Counted from the stretch's first letter, positions 1 to 8,982 are shown. The stretch: DNA of 64,000 nucleotides from Nocardia rhizosphaerihabitans (GCF_014646295.1 NZ_BMNE01000012.1:124001-188000), one strand, 5' to 3'. Notes: a model not told the origin generated them from the sequence alone. Made by a program: numbers and translations.

Positions 1-117
1 CGGCGCCGCATCGCCGCGCCCGCCTATCGCGACGCCTTCGAGGCGCGCCAGCTCGACGAGCGGATCGAGGAATTCTGCGGCGCCACCGCCGCCGCGGGCC
101 TGCCACCAGGCAGATGA
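1..117 (+). CDS. C-terminal fragment of an unidentified protein
   Basis: The frame is open from the first base and ends at a TGA at 115-117, giving 38 residues that finish in AAAGLPPGR. The fragment is charged and probably helical (it contains EARQLDERIEEF) and has no recognisable motif. The aminotransferase gene follows about 40 bases later on the same strand, so the two could be cotranscribed. No function can be assigned. It is reported as coding because the composition and the clean stop fit the frame of the neighbouring genes. Confidence 0.5.
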   Translation, partial: RRRIAAPAYRDAFEARQLDERIEEFCGATAAAGLPPGR

Positions 118-157
118 GGGGCGGTGCCGAGAAATCCGGTTTGCGGCGGATGGCACC

Positions 158-1411
158 ATGGGCAGGGTGAGTCCTCAAACCCCGCATGTGCCGCCGCGCG
201 TCCTCGAGCAGTCGAAGAAGCTGCAGGACGTGGTCTACGAGATTCGTGGGCCGGTACACGCACAGGCAGCGCGGCTGGAGGCCGAGGGCCACCGCATTCT
301 CAAGCTGAACATCGGCAATCCGGCGCCGTTCGGGTTCGAGGCGCCCGATGTGATCATGCGCGACATGATCGCGGCGCTGCCGTACGCGCAGGGGTACTCC
401 GAGTCCAAGGGCATCCTGTCGGCGCGACGCGCGATCGTCACCCGCTATGAACTGGTGCCCGGCTTCCCCGAGCTCGACGTGGACGACGTCTACCTGGGCA
501 ACGGCGTCTCCGAGCTGATCACCGTCACCATGCAGGCGCTGCTCGACAACGGCGACGAGGTGATGATCCCGGCGCCGGACTATCCGCTGTGGACGGCTAT
601 GACCAGCCTCGCCGGCGGTACCCCGGTGCACTACCTGTGTGACGAGGCCAACGGCTGGCAGCCCGATATCGCCGATATCGAATCCAAGATCACCGACAAG
701 ACCAAGGCTCTGCTGGTGATCAACCCGAACAATCCGACGGGTGCGGTGTACTCGGCGGAGGTGCTGCAGCAGATCGTCGACCTGGCGCGCAAGCACCGGC
801 TGCTGCTGCTGGCCGACGAGATCTACGACAAGATCCTCTACGACGACGCCAAGCACGTCTCGCTGGCCTCGCTCGCGCCCGACCTGCTGTGCCTGACGTT
901 CAACGGCCTGTCCAAGGCGTATCGGGTGGCCGGATACCGGTCGGGCTGGCTCGCGATCACCGGGCCGAAGGAACACGCCGCCGGTTTCCTCGAGGGCATC
1001 GACCTGCTCGCTTCCTCGCGACTGTGCCCGAACGTGCCCGCGCAGCACGCGATTCAGGTGGCGCTCGGCGGGCATCAGAGCATCGAGGACCTGATCCTGC
1101 CCGGCGGGCGGCTGCTCGAACAGCGCGATGTGGCGTGGGAGCGGCTGAACATGATCCCGGGTGTGTCGTGTGTGAAGCCGCGTGGCGCGCTGTACGCGTT
1201 CCCGCGTCTTGATCCCAACGTGCACGAGATCCACGACGATGGAAAGCTCGTGCTGGATCTGCTGTTGCAGGAGAAGATCTTGATGGTGCAGGGCACCGGG
1301 TTCAACTGGCCGGCGACCGATCATCTGCGGATCGTGACGCTGCCGTGGGCGCGGGATCTGGCGGTGGCGATCGAGCGGTTCGGCAACTTCTTGTCCAGTT
1401 ACCGGCAGTGA
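158..1411 (+). CDS. aspC: PLP-dependent aminotransferase, alanine/aspartate type
   Basis: This is a 417-residue fold-type I aminotransferase of the AlaA/AspC group (M. tuberculosis Rv0337c type), a cytosolic enzyme that moves amino groups between amino acids and 2-oxo acids. Visible landmarks are NPNNPTG near residue 190, the DEIYD stretch near 220 that carries the cofactor-ring aspartate, and SKAYR with the Schiff-base lysine at K253, followed by the arginine of YRSGW. Length is normal for the family. The ATG at 158 has no strong ribosome binding site; a GTG at 167 is an alternative. Substrate preference (alanine/glutamate versus aspartate) cannot be read from the sequence. The neighbouring etfD and ini genes match the mycobacterial order. 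Confidence 0.9.
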   Translation: MGRVSPQTPHVPPRVLEQSKKLQDVVYEIRGPVHAQAARLEAEGHRILKLNIGNPAPFGFEAPDVIMRDMIAALPYAQGYSESKGILSARRAIVTRYELVPGFPELDVDDVYLGNGVSELITVTMQALLDNGDEVMIPAPDYPLWTAMTSLAGGTPVHYLCDEANGWQPDIADIESKITDKTKALLVINPNNPTGAVYSAEVLQQIVDLARKHRLLLLADEIYDKILYDDAKHVSLASLAPDLLCLTFNGLSKAYRVAGYRSGWLAITGPKEHAAGFLEGIDLLASSRLCPNVPAQHAIQVALGGHQSIEDLILPGGRLLEQRDVAWERLNMIPGVSCVKPRGALYAFPRLDPNVHEIHDDGKLVLDLLLQEKILMVQGTGFNWPATDHLRIVTLPWARDLAVAIERFGNFLSSYRQ

Positions 1412-1531
1412 GAGCTCACCTGCCAGGGTCTTGACCTGTGAGTTTACGGGGCTCTGGGCAACCTGGTCATCTGGATAGGGGGACCAAAACAGACTCGATG
1501 TTCGGAATCTTGGAGTTTTTAGAGATCTACT

Positions 1532-1560
1532 AGTGCAAAAGTCCAACTTTTGTGTACAGT
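1532..1560 (+). promoter_or_regulatory. Probable promoter of the 6C RNA with an operator-like palindrome
   Basis: TACAGT at 1555-1560 fits the actinobacterial -10 pattern TAnnnT and lies about 7 bases before the expected RNA start. No good -35 box is visible at the matching distance. Between the two positions sits a perfect inverted repeat at 1536-1552, CAAAAGT-cca-ACTTTTG. A dimeric repressor bound in the spacer would block the promoter. The protein that might bind is unknown. Confidence 0.45.
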
Positions 1561-1566
1561 GGTCCT

Positions 1567-1692
1567 CGGTGCTTCGGCGCCCGGCCCGGTTGTCTACCCC
1601 CCCTGGACAATCGAGAGCCTCAGGTACGCGCGCCTACCCCCCTGGGCGCCTGCCTGCGGGCGGCGGAGACATCCCCCTGCTCTCCGCCGCCC
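1567..1692 (+). ncRNA. 6C small RNA
   Basis: The stretch has the defining architecture of the actinobacterial 6C RNA family: two hairpins with cytosine-filled loops. Hairpin one (about 1588-1612) pairs TTGTC with GACAA around a loop with seven consecutive C. Hairpin two pairs GCGCC (1630-1634) with GGCGC (1645-1649) around TACCCCCCTG, with a lower stem from 1622-1626 to 1651-1655. A terminator hairpin whose loop is also C-rich follows at 1658-1692. In mycobacteria the 6C RNA (B11) is known to pair through its C-rich loops with G-rich stretches of mRNAs. The 5' end is inferred from the -10 box. No protein-coding frame of convincing composition overlaps. Confidence 0.85.
1658..1692 (+). terminator. 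Terminator hairpin of the 6C RNA
   Basis: A 12-bp perfect stem, GGGCGGCGGAGA paired with TCTCCGCCGCCC, closes an 11-base loop containing CCCCC. There is no U tract, which is usual for high-GC actinobacteria. Confidence 0.75.
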
Positions 1693-1693
1693 C

Positions 1694-1748
1694 CACAAAC
1701 CCGCCTCCCCGCGAATCTAGGCCAGACCTAGGCGCGGGGAGGTTTGTG
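1694..1748 (+). other. Second long hairpin between the 6C RNA and the yibE/F-like gene
   Basis: CACAAACC...CCTCCCCGCG at 1694-1713 pairs with CGCGGGGAGGTTTGTG at 1733-1748, leaving two bases bulged on the 5' side. The inner loop contains a further CTAGG/CCTAG pairing. It lies just after the 6C terminator and about 120 bases before the next start codon. It may be a back-up terminator or a leader structure for the downstream gene. The remaining bases up to 1871 hold nothing else recognisable. Confidence 0.5.
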
Positions 1749-1871
1749 TTTGCGGCCGGTGGTTGGTGGGTTGGTCGAGGTAGCCCGTTCCCGGTGAGTT
1801 ACCCATGTTCTTGCGTGATTTGTGGGTTGCGTCGGGTCGTTCTTGAAAACGAGATCCTTTAAGCTCGGCCG

Positions 1872-3146
1872 GTGAGCGATCATCATCACCACCATCACGA
1901 TCATTCAGGGCCTATCGCTATCGGGGCTACCGCGGCGAAAGTTGTTGTCGTGCTGCTCGCTGTCATCGGGGTGGTGGTGTTGGTGGCGACGGTGATTCTG
2001 TGGCCCAGTGCGCAGCACGTCGAGATTCCGTTGCCTATGCAGACCGCTACCGGGGAGGCGGTGCATACCGAGGCGGGGACTGTGGTGTTGCAGGACATCG
2101 GGCCCTGTGGGAGTCCCTCGCAGGGGAAGGTGTTCAGTGACAAGCCCGAGCCCCCGCGGACCGGGGCCTATACGTGTCAGCGGAGCATCGTCGAGTTGCG
2201 GTCGGGGCCCGACAAGGGGGACAAGACGCTGTTCGAAATCGCGCCGGGGCCAGGGCAACCCGATCTGCGGGCCGGTGACGACATCCGGGTCGTGCGGGCC
2301 GAGGATCCGAGCGGGACGACGCTGTACGCGTTCGAGGACTACTCGCGCGGGCTGCCGTTGCTGCTGATCGTGCTGGCGTTCGTCGTTGTCATCTGTGTCG
2401 TCGCGCGGTGGCGCGGGTTCAGGGCGCTGATCGGGCTGCTCTTCGCGTTCGCCGTCGTCGTCGTATTCCTGCTGCCCGCGCTGCTCGACGGCAAGCCCGC
2501 GATTCCGGTCGCGCTGGTCTCGGGAGCGCTGATCCTCTACGTGGTGCTCTACCTCGCGCACGGGGTGAACCTGCGGACCAGTTCCGCGCTGCTCGGGACG
2601 CTGGCCTCGATGCTGGTGGCGGCCTTCCTGTCCTGGTTGACGCTGGAGGTCACCAACCTCACCGGCCTGTCCGAAGAGCAGAACACCAACGTGGCCACCT
2701 ACCTTCAGCACGTCAGCATCACCGGACTGCTGCTGGCCGGGTTCATCATCGGCTCGCTCGGCGTGCTCAACGACGTCACCATCACCCAGGCCTCGGCCGC
2801 CTTCGAACTCGCCGCGCTCGACGAGGGTGCCTCGCGCGGCGAGATCTTCACCGCCACCATGCGCGTCGGTCGCGACCACATCGCCAGCACCGTCTACACC
2901 CTGGTGCTCGCCTACGCCGGTGGCGCACTGCCGCTGCTGCTGCTGTTCAGTGTCGCCGGACGATCCATCACCGACGTGCTCACCGGTGACGCGGTCGCCA
3001 TCGAGATCACCCGCTCCGCGGTCGGTGGTATCGCGTTGGCGCTGTCGGTGCCGTTGACCACCGGTATCGCGGTGCTGCTCGCCCGGCCCTTCGGCGCCAA
3101 GCCGGTCGCGGTGGCGCCGCAGCGTGCCAGGCACGCCAGGCACTGA
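1872..3146 (+). CDS. YibE/F family membrane protein with His-rich N-terminus
   Basis: This 424-residue integral membrane protein matches the YibE/F family. After the short N-terminus there is one membrane segment (about residues 20-45), an extracytoplasmic loop of about 110 residues with cysteines in GPCGSPS and YTCQRS, then a block of six or seven hydrophobic segments including ITGLLLAGFIIGSLGVLNDV, the most typical family stretch. The GTG start at 1872 gives MSD followed by six histidines and DH, a natural metal-binding-like run at the cytoplasmic end. The family's transport substrate is not established. The gene stands alone, convergent with the Hsp70-like gene whose stop lies two bases away. 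Confidence 0.85.
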   Translation: MSDHHHHHHDHSGPIAIGATAAKVVVVLLAVIGVVVLVATVILWPSAQHVEIPLPMQTATGEAVHTEAGTVVLQDIGPCGSPSQGKVFSDKPEPPRTGAYTCQRSIVELRSGPDKGDKTLFEIAPGPGQPDLRAGDDIRVVRAEDPSGTTLYAFEDYSRGLPLLLIVLAFVVVICVVARWRGFRALIGLLFAFAVVVVFLLPALLDGKPAIPVALVSGALILYVVLYLAHGVNLRTSSALLGTLASMLVAAFLSWLTLEVTNLTGLSEEQNTNVATYLQHVSITGLLLAGFIIGSLGVLNDVTITQASAAFELAALDEGASRGEIFTATMRVGRDHIASTVYTLVLAYAGGALPLLLLFSVAGRSITDVLTGDAVAIEITRSAVGGIALALSVPLTTGIAVLLARPFGAKPVAVAPQRARHARH

Positions 3147-3147
3147 G

Positions 3148-4503
3148 CTACTGACCGGGCGGCGGGAAGCCCGGCAACACCACCGGCGGCAGCGTCGGCA
3201 CGACGATCGGCGGCAGGCCCGGCACCACGGTGAAGGTGTTGGGGCCCTGTGTCGGTGAGGCCGAGGTGGTCGTCTGGGACCCCTGCTGATGGGTGGGTGG
3301 CGCGGCCACGGTCGCGTGAATCGCGTCGGTGGTCGATGCCGGGGCCGAGGTCGGGCCTGCCGGCGAGGGACGCGGCGAGGTCGTCGCGGGCACCGCCTGC
3401 GAACCGTCGCTGGAATTGCCGCGCTCGAGCACCTCCGGCCCGTAGCCGAGGCCGAGACCGATCGCGGCGACCACCACCAGCGAACTCACCGTCAGCACAG
3501 CGGCATTCAGCTCGCGGCGGTTGTGGCCGCGGTTGGTCAGCGCGCTGAGCGGACGACGGCGAGCGGGCGCGGTCAGCCATGCCGGGGTCGCGTCGTCGGC
3601 GTCACCGATCGGCGCGGCCGGGGGACCCACCGGCGCCTGCTGCACCTGCGCGGGCCGGGCCAGCAGTGCCGCGCCGCGGGCCAGCGCCGTCTCCGGCTCG
3701 GCGGGCACGATCACCGGAACGCCGATCGTGCGCTCCAATACCCGCGCGATCAGCGGAATCCGGGCGCCACCGCCGATCACCATGATCGCCTGCACCGGCT
3801 GCTGCGCGCGGATGATGACATCGCGGGTCATCCGCGCCGACGACTCGATCGCCAGCATCATCAGCGCTTCGAAGTTCTCCTGAGTGAGCAGCACCAGGCC
3901 CTGCTCGCTGGGCAGCGCCACCGCATTGTTGCTCGACAGCTGTTCCTTGGCGGCCCGGCACAGCGCGTCCAGCTCGGCCAGCCCCACCGGGTCGGCCGGA
4001 TGCGCGATCCGGCCGGAGGCGATCTGCTGTTCCCTGATCAGCGAATCCAGGTAGTCGCCGCTGATGTCGCTGATCCGCTCGCACTGGTAGACATCACTGG
4101 TACGCGCGTTGATCACGCTCACGGTGAGACCCGAACTGCCCAGGTCGTAGACCGCCAGCGTGGACACCTCGCGCATGTCGCTGGTCGCGTGCGCGAAGTG
4201 CACGGCGGCGACGGCTTCGGGGACGAGCTGATAGTTGGTGAGCTGGCGGCGTGCCATCGCGGCCCTGATCGCCCTGGCCTGCTGATCGCTGCGGAAGGTG
4301 ACCGTGGTGGCGGTGACCTCGGGCGATGCGGCCAGCGCCTGGGCGATCGCGTCGGCCGCGGACTCCTCGGCCTGGTGCTCGGGCATCGAAATGGTGTGCA
4401 GCTCGAACGAGTACGGCGGGACGAACCCGTGGGGGCCACCGTGCTGCGGGCGTGCGAGGCGTACTGTGCCGGCCCCCACCGATACTCCCAATACCGCACT
4501 CAT
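3148..4503 (-). CDS. Membrane-anchored Hsp70-like protein with Pro-rich outer tail
   Basis: The first 285 of 451 residues resemble a shortened Hsp70/actin-fold ATPase. They show a phosphate-1-like loop at the N-terminus (LGVSVGAG), the phosphate-2 motif YDLGSSG near 119 and the adenosine motif IGGGARIP near 243. The Hsp70 substrate-binding domain is absent. Instead, an alanine/proline linker leads to one membrane segment (about 334-354) and a Pro/Thr/Ser-rich tail that should lie outside the membrane. Two relatives with the same plan sit beside iniR further along. Ribosome binding is weak at the ATG used. An ATP-gated link between cytoplasm and cell wall is plausible, but the role is unknown. 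Confidence 0.75.
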   Translation of the reverse strand: MSAVLGVSVGAGTVRLARPQHGGPHGFVPPYSFELHTISMPEHQAEESAADAIAQALAASPEVTATTVTFRSDQQARAIRAAMARRQLTNYQLVPEAVAAVHFAHATSDMREVSTLAVYDLGSSGLTVSVINARTSDVYQCERISDISGDYLDSLIREQQIASGRIAHPADPVGLAELDALCRAAKEQLSSNNAVALPSEQGLVLLTQENFEALMMLAIESSARMTRDVIIRAQQPVQAIMVIGGGARIPLIARVLERTIGVPVIVPAEPETALARGAALLARPAQVQQAPVGPPAAPIGDADDATPAWLTAPARRRPLSALTNRGHNRRELNAAVLTVSSLVVVAAIGLGLGYGPEVLERGNSSDGSQAVPATTSPRPSPAGPTSAPASTTDAIHATVAAPPTHQQGSQTTTSASPTQGPNTFTVVPGLPPIVVPTLPPVVLPGFPPPGQ

Positions 4504-4590
4504 CAGCTGCCCATCTCGTTCCTACTGCACGACATGCGGAGCCTGCATACTCGGATCTATGGTCCGGCAGCCCCCGCTTGGATCGCCACT

Positions 4591-5913
4591 CTACGGGGTA
4601 CCGAGTCCGGCGTACACCCACCCGGCTTCCCGCCAGGTAGCGCGATCCAGGCAATTGCGACCGTCGATGATCGAACGGGACCGCACCACCGGGTCCAGGT
4701 CGGCCGGAGTCAACGCCGTGAATTCGTTCCATTCGGTCAGGACCAGCACCACATCGGCGCGATCGCACGCCTCCGCGACCGAGGTGGCGTAGTTCAACGT
4801 CGGGAAGACCCGGCGCGAATTCTCCACAGCCTTCGGGTCGTACACGGTGACGACCGCGCCGTGCAGCTGGATCATCCCGGCCACGTTCAGCGCGGGCGAA
4901 TCGCGGACGTCGTCGGATTCCGGCTTGAACGCCGCGCCGAGGACCGCCACGTTCGCGCCGAGCAGCGAGCCGCCGCAGGCGCGTGCGGCCATGTCGACCA
5001 CCTTGGTGCGGCGGCGCATGTTGATGTTGTCGACCTCGCGCAGGAACGCCACCGCGTGGTCGGCGCCGAGCTCGCCGGAGCGGGCCATGAACGCGCGGAT
5101 GTCCTTGGGCAGGCAGCCGCCGCCGAAACCCAGTCCGGCATTGAGGAATCGGCGGCCGATGCGGGCGTCGTAGCCGAGCGCGTCGGCCAGCATCGTCACG
5201 TCGGCGCCGGTCGCCTCGCAGACCTCCGAGACCGCGTTGATGAACGAGATCTTGGTCGCCAGGAAAGCATTCGCGGAGACCTTCACCAATTCGGCGGTGG
5301 CCAGGTCGGTCAGCAGGAAGGGGATCTCGGCGGCGATCAGGTCGGCGTAGATGTCGCGGATCTGCTGCTCGACCCAGGCCGAACGCTCGCGGCTGTGGTC
5401 GAGGCCGAGGACGAGGCGGTCGGGGCGCAGGGTGTCCTGCACGGCGAAACCCTCACGCAGGAACTCCGGGTTCCAGGCGACCTCGACGTCGACGTTCGCA
5501 GCCGCGCGGGCCCGATCACCCAGCGCCGCAGCGGTTCCCACCGGGACCGTCGACTTGCCGACGATCATCGCCGGGCGCTCCAGCATCGGGGCGAGAGTAT
5601 CGACAACGGCGTGTACGTATTTCAGGTCGGCGCCGTACTCACCCTTCTTCTGTGGTGTGCCGACCCCGAGGAAGTGCACGTCGGCGTGGGCCGCGGCGTC
5701 CTCGTAGTCGGTGGTGAACCGCAGCCTGCCCGCGGCGAGGTTGCGTTGCAGCACCTCGTCCAGTCCCGGTTCGTAGAACGGCACCACACCGTCGGCCAGT
5801 TTGGCCACCTTGCCGGGATCCACATCCACCCCGACCACATCGTGCCCCAGCTCGGCCATACACGCGGCATGCGTGGCCCCCAGGTACCCCGTTCCGAAGA
5901 CTGTGCATCGCAT
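4591..5913 (-). CDS. udgA: UDP-glucose 6-dehydrogenase
   Basis: The 440-residue protein oxidises UDP-glucose to UDP-glucuronate with two NAD+, feeding uronic-acid-containing glycans and glycolipids of the envelope. It begins with a Rossmann nucleotide loop, FGTGYLG. It also carries GVGTPQ, the STVPVGT segment near residue 121, NPEFLREG near 148 and the catalytic cysteine C267 in GFGGGCLPKD. A C-terminal UDP-binding domain begins with AAFKPESDDVRDSP. Length is normal. AGGAG lies just before the ATG. The Hsp70-like gene follows 87 bases downstream on the same strand and may be cotranscribed. Confidence 0.93.
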   Translation of the reverse strand: MRCTVFGTGYLGATHAACMAELGHDVVGVDVDPGKVAKLADGVVPFYEPGLDEVLQRNLAAGRLRFTTDYEDAAAHADVHFLGVGTPQKKGEYGADLKYVHAVVDTLAPMLERPAMIVGKSTVPVGTAAALGDRARAAANVDVEVAWNPEFLREGFAVQDTLRPDRLVLGLDHSRERSAWVEQQIRDIYADLIAAEIPFLLTDLATAELVKVSANAFLATKISFINAVSEVCEATGADVTMLADALGYDARIGRRFLNAGLGFGGGCLPKDIRAFMARSGELGADHAVAFLREVDNINMRRRTKVVDMAARACGGSLLGANVAVLGAAFKPESDDVRDSPALNVAGMIQLHGAVVTVYDPKAVENSRRVFPTLNYATSVAEACDRADVVLVLTEWNEFTALTPADLDPVVRSRSIIDGRNCLDRATWREAGWVYAGLGTP

Positions 5914-6142
5914 ACTCCTGTTGGTAAGCCGCGCGCGTGGCTACGCCGCGTCAGCGAGGCAAGAGCGGGCGCAACATCTGGTGTACAGGGGGAGACATCG
6001 ATTGGTCGTTCGCTAGTTCGGGGCTTCTACCTGCGGTGATGGGTTCCGGTGGGTGCAAGGTTCGGATCGTGGGTGTGCAGGGTGTCCGCGGGTGTGGACG
6101 TGTCAGGGGGTCGGGTGGGTGTGGCGTCGCTAGCATCGGCCG

Positions 6143-6667
6143 ATGCGCCGGTTGCTTGTCGTCCTGGGTGCGCTGCTGCTCGCGGCACTGGTCGCGTTGG
6201 TCGCGCTGTGGCCGGTCTATGTGCGGCCGCAGACCGACGAGCCGGTTCGCGCCGACGCGATTCTCATCCTCGGCGGGGCACACGACGGCCGCGAACAGCT
6301 CGGATTGCGCCTGGCTGCCGAGGGATACGCACCCCGCGTCCTCATCTCCAACCCCTACGAGCACAGCCCGATCGTCAACCGGATCTGCCACGGCGGCTAC
6401 AGCTTCGAGGTCATCTGCTTCGACCCCAGCCCCCGCACCACCCTCGGCGAAGGCCGCGAACTGGCCCGCCTCGGCACCGACTGGACCCGCGTCATCGTCG
6501 TCACCTTCACACCCCACATCTCCCGAGCCCGCTACATCCTCGGCAAATGCTGGCCCGGCGATCTCCTCTTCGTCGACCCGAAACCCCATCTCTCCCCGGC
6601 CCGTTGGGCCTGGGACTACACCTACCAATCCGCGGGATACGCGAAAGCCTGGTTCGCGCACTGCTGA
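6143..6667 (+). CDS. YdcF-like (DUF218) envelope protein
   Basis: This 174-residue protein has an N-terminal signal-anchor (residues 4-24, strongly hydrophobic) followed by a DUF218/YdcF domain. Recognisable pieces are DAILILGGAHDGREQLGLRLAAEG, near residue 38, and the acidic/TTLGEGRELA stretch near 110. The family is linked to envelope metabolism, but no reaction is generally proven. The domain should face the periplasm. About 230 bases separate it from the divergent udgA gene, and this gap carries both promoters; I see no clear box there. Confidence 0.75.
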   Translation: MRRLLVVLGALLLAALVALVALWPVYVRPQTDEPVRADAILILGGAHDGREQLGLRLAAEGYAPRVLISNPYEHSPIVNRICHGGYSFEVICFDPSPRTTLGEGRELARLGTDWTRVIVVTFTPHISRARYILGKCWPGDLLFVDPKPHLSPARWAWDYTYQSAGYAKAWFAHC

Positions 6668-6758
6668 GGTGGCCTCTTCCCGGCGGTGGAATGGGCGGCT
6701 GACAAAGTCACTCAGGCGGTAGACGCGGACGACGGCGGGGCGGAAATACCGTTCGACC

Positions 6759-8324
6759 ATGGGAATCTTCACCAGTGGACGGAGTGCGGCGGCGGTCGCG
6801 ACGGGGTGTGCCGCGGCAGCGGTGATCGGTTGTGCGGCGCCGGAGCGCGTAGCGCCGTCGCACGGAACGCTGCCAGCCCGGATCGTAAATCAGCGGATCG
6901 AATGGCACGACTGCGACACCTCGCCGGAGGACGGGGTGGGGCGCGGGCTGGCCGCGGTGGGCGCGCGGTGTGGGGAGTTCCAGGCGCCGGTGGATTACGC
7001 GCGACCGTCCGGGCCGACGGTCACGATCGCGGTCGCCCTGCGCCCCGCGAGCGATCCCGCCCGGCGGCACGGGACCTTGGTCGTGGAGACCGGCGGACCC
7101 GGCCCGTCACGCGAGGGGGTGTCGATGCTGTTCGAGGGCCACGAAGGTGGTTATCCGGCCGCGCAGGAGCTGGCGCAGAGCTACGACCTGGTCGCGCTGG
7201 ATCCGCGATTCTTCGGTGAGAGCAGTCCGCTCGACTGTGGCTGGCCGACGGGCGAGTATCTCGCCCTCGCGCAGGGCGCGCCGACCGACCGCGCCGGGTT
7301 CGACCGCACCGTCGACGTGGCGCGCGATCTGGCGCAGCGGTGCACACCGCATCGGGAACTGCTGCCGCACGCCTCGACCCGCGCCGTGGCGCGCGACCTC
7401 GATCTGCTGCGGACACTGCTCGGCCAGGAGCGGCTGTCGTATCTCGGATGGTCGTGGGGCAGCTATCTCGGCGCTGTCTACCTGCAGATGTTCGGCGACA
7501 ACGTCGACCGGATGGTGCTCGACAGTGCCCTCGACCCGCGGGCGCCGGGCCCTGACCTCACCCGCACCACGGCACCGGCCACCGCGGCGGCACTGGCGGA
7601 CTGGGCCCGCTGGGCCGCCGACAACGACCCGGAACTGGGCCTCGGTACGACACAGGAGGCGGTGCTCGCCGAGGTGGACGCCTTGGTTGCCCGCGTCGCC
7701 GCACGTCCCCCGATTGTCGCCGGGATCACGCTCACGGCGGACATGGTTCCCGGCCTGCTGCTGACCGTCGACGACACCGACGAGTCGTACACCGAATTCG
7801 GCGCGCTCGTGCGGGCGCTGTCCGACGCGTCGCGCGGACTGGTGGTCGACGTGCCGCCGAGCCTGACCGGCAAGCTCGCCCTCTACTCCGAGACCGCGGT
7901 GATCGCCGAATTCGGTTTCAGCGCAACAGTCGCCAATCAATGCGCGGATCGAGCCGCCAGGGACATCGATGCCCACTACGCCGACATCGAGGAGCATCGC
8001 GCCGCCGAACCACTGTTCGGCGCCTTGGCCCGTCACCTCACCCCTTGCGCGGTGTGGCCGACGCGCCCGGCCGAACCCGCCACCGAGATCGATACCTCGG
8101 CCCCGGCACTGCTCATCGGCGCCGAGGGAGATCCGGTCGCACCGATCGCCGGGCAGCGGGCACTGCGCGAGGCGCTGTCCGGGTCGCGCTCGGTGACGAT
8201 GACCGGCGTGTTCCGGCACGGCGTATACCTGTTCGAGCGCTCGCGCTGCGTCGACACCGCGGTCGAGCGGTATCTGCTCGACGGTGTCCTGCCCTCGGCC
8301 GACATCCTGTGCCGACGGGAGTGA
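6759..8324 (+). CDS. Secreted lipoprotein peptidase, alpha/beta hydrolase (tripeptidyl aminopeptidase type)
   Basis: The 521-residue protein starts with a signal peptide ending in the lipobox VIGC (C25), so it should be lipid-anchored outside the membrane. The rest is an alpha/beta hydrolase with the tripeptidyl-aminopeptidase C-terminal domain (peptidase family S33; relatives include mycobacterial Hip1 and Streptomyces Tap/Slp enzymes). Visible landmarks are the oxyanion-region TGGPG near 111, the nucleophile S232 in GWSWGS, the aspartate in GAEGDPVAP and the histidine in FRHGVYL near the C-terminus. It converges on the response regulator with four bases between stops. Likely role: trimming peptides in the cell wall space. 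Confidence 0.85.
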   Translation: MGIFTSGRSAAAVATGCAAAAVIGCAAPERVAPSHGTLPARIVNQRIEWHDCDTSPEDGVGRGLAAVGARCGEFQAPVDYARPSGPTVTIAVALRPASDPARRHGTLVVETGGPGPSREGVSMLFEGHEGGYPAAQELAQSYDLVALDPRFFGESSPLDCGWPTGEYLALAQGAPTDRAGFDRTVDVARDLAQRCTPHRELLPHASTRAVARDLDLLRTLLGQERLSYLGWSWGSYLGAVYLQMFGDNVDRMVLDSALDPRAPGPDLTRTTAPATAAALADWARWAADNDPELGLGTTQEAVLAEVDALVARVAARPPIVAGITLTADMVPGLLLTVDDTDESYTEFGALVRALSDASRGLVVDVPPSLTGKLALYSETAVIAEFGFSATVANQCADRAARDIDAHYADIEEHRAAEPLFGALARHLTPCAVWPTRPAEPATEIDTSAPALLIGAEGDPVAPIAGQRALREALSGSRSVTMTGVFRHGVYLFERSRCVDTAVERYLLDGVLPSADILCRRE

Positions 8325-8328
8325 CGGG

Positions 8329-8982
8329 CTAGCGCCGCCCGCTGCGGGCGAGTCCGGCTTCGTGCGCGATGATGACCGCCCGCACCCGGTCGCGCGCCGA
8401 CAGCTTCGTGAGGATATGGCGCACATGGGTTTTCACGGTGCCCGCACCGATGTCGAGCGCCACCGCGATCTCGGCATTGGACGATCCTCTGGCCATTTCG
8501 GTGAGCACGTCGCGCTCGCGGCCGGTGAGGGTGGCCACCAGCCGTCGCGCCGCCGGATCGATCGGCGGGGCGAGCCGATCGAGCAGGCGCCGGGTGGTGG
8601 AGGCGGCGAGCACCGCGTCACCGGCGTGCACACTGCGCACCGCGGACAGGAAGACCTCCGCCGGAGCCTCTTTCAGCAGGAATCCGCTCGCGCCGGCGCG
8701 CACGGCGGCGACCGCGTAATCGTCGAGGTCGTAGGTCGTGAGGACCAGCACTTTGGGCGGATTGCGCGCGGTCGTCAGCCGACGGGTGGCCTCGATGCCG
8801 TCCATCCCCGGCATCCGGACATCCATGACGACCACATCCGGAGTCAGTCGCCCGGCCGCGGCGAGGGCGGCGGCACCGTCGGCGGCTTCGCCGAGTACCC
8901 GAAGGTCTGGCTGGGAGTCGACCACCATGCGGAACCCGGCCCGTACCAGGGCCTGGTCCTCGACCAGGAGCACGCCGATCAT
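8329..8982 (-). CDS. NarL-type response regulator
   Basis: This 217-residue regulator has an N-terminal receiver with the phosphoacceptor aspartate in VVMDVRMPGMDG (near residue 54) and a C-terminal LuxR-type helix-turn-helix (LTGRERDVLTEMARGSSNAEIA, then GTVKTHVRHILTKL). Its start overlaps the stop of the histidine kinase gene by four bases, so it is the kinase partner and is translationally coupled. Target genes cannot be inferred; the neighbouring peptidase is convergent rather than divergent. Confidence 0.92.
   Translation of the reverse strand: MIGVLLVEDQALVRAGFRMVVDSQPDLRVLGEAADGAAALAAAGRLTPDVVVMDVRMPGMDGIEATRRLTTARNPPKVLVLTTYDLDDYAVAAVRAGASGFLLKEAPAEVFLSAVRSVHAGDAVLAASTTRRLLDRLAPPIDPAARRLVATLTGRERDVLTEMARGSSNAEIAVALDIGAGTVKTHVRHILTKLSARDRVRAVIIAHEAGLARSGRR

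Noticed and set aside
1533..1862. 109-residue frame between the aminotransferase and the YibE/F gene
   Set aside because: It overlaps the 6C RNA and both hairpins; the translation is Pro/Arg-rich with no start signal.
3289..6039. 916-codon open frame on the plus strand
   Set aside because: It runs antisense to the Hsp70-like gene and udgA, both of which have clear family motifs. Its translation is Arg/Gly/His-rich without any motif.
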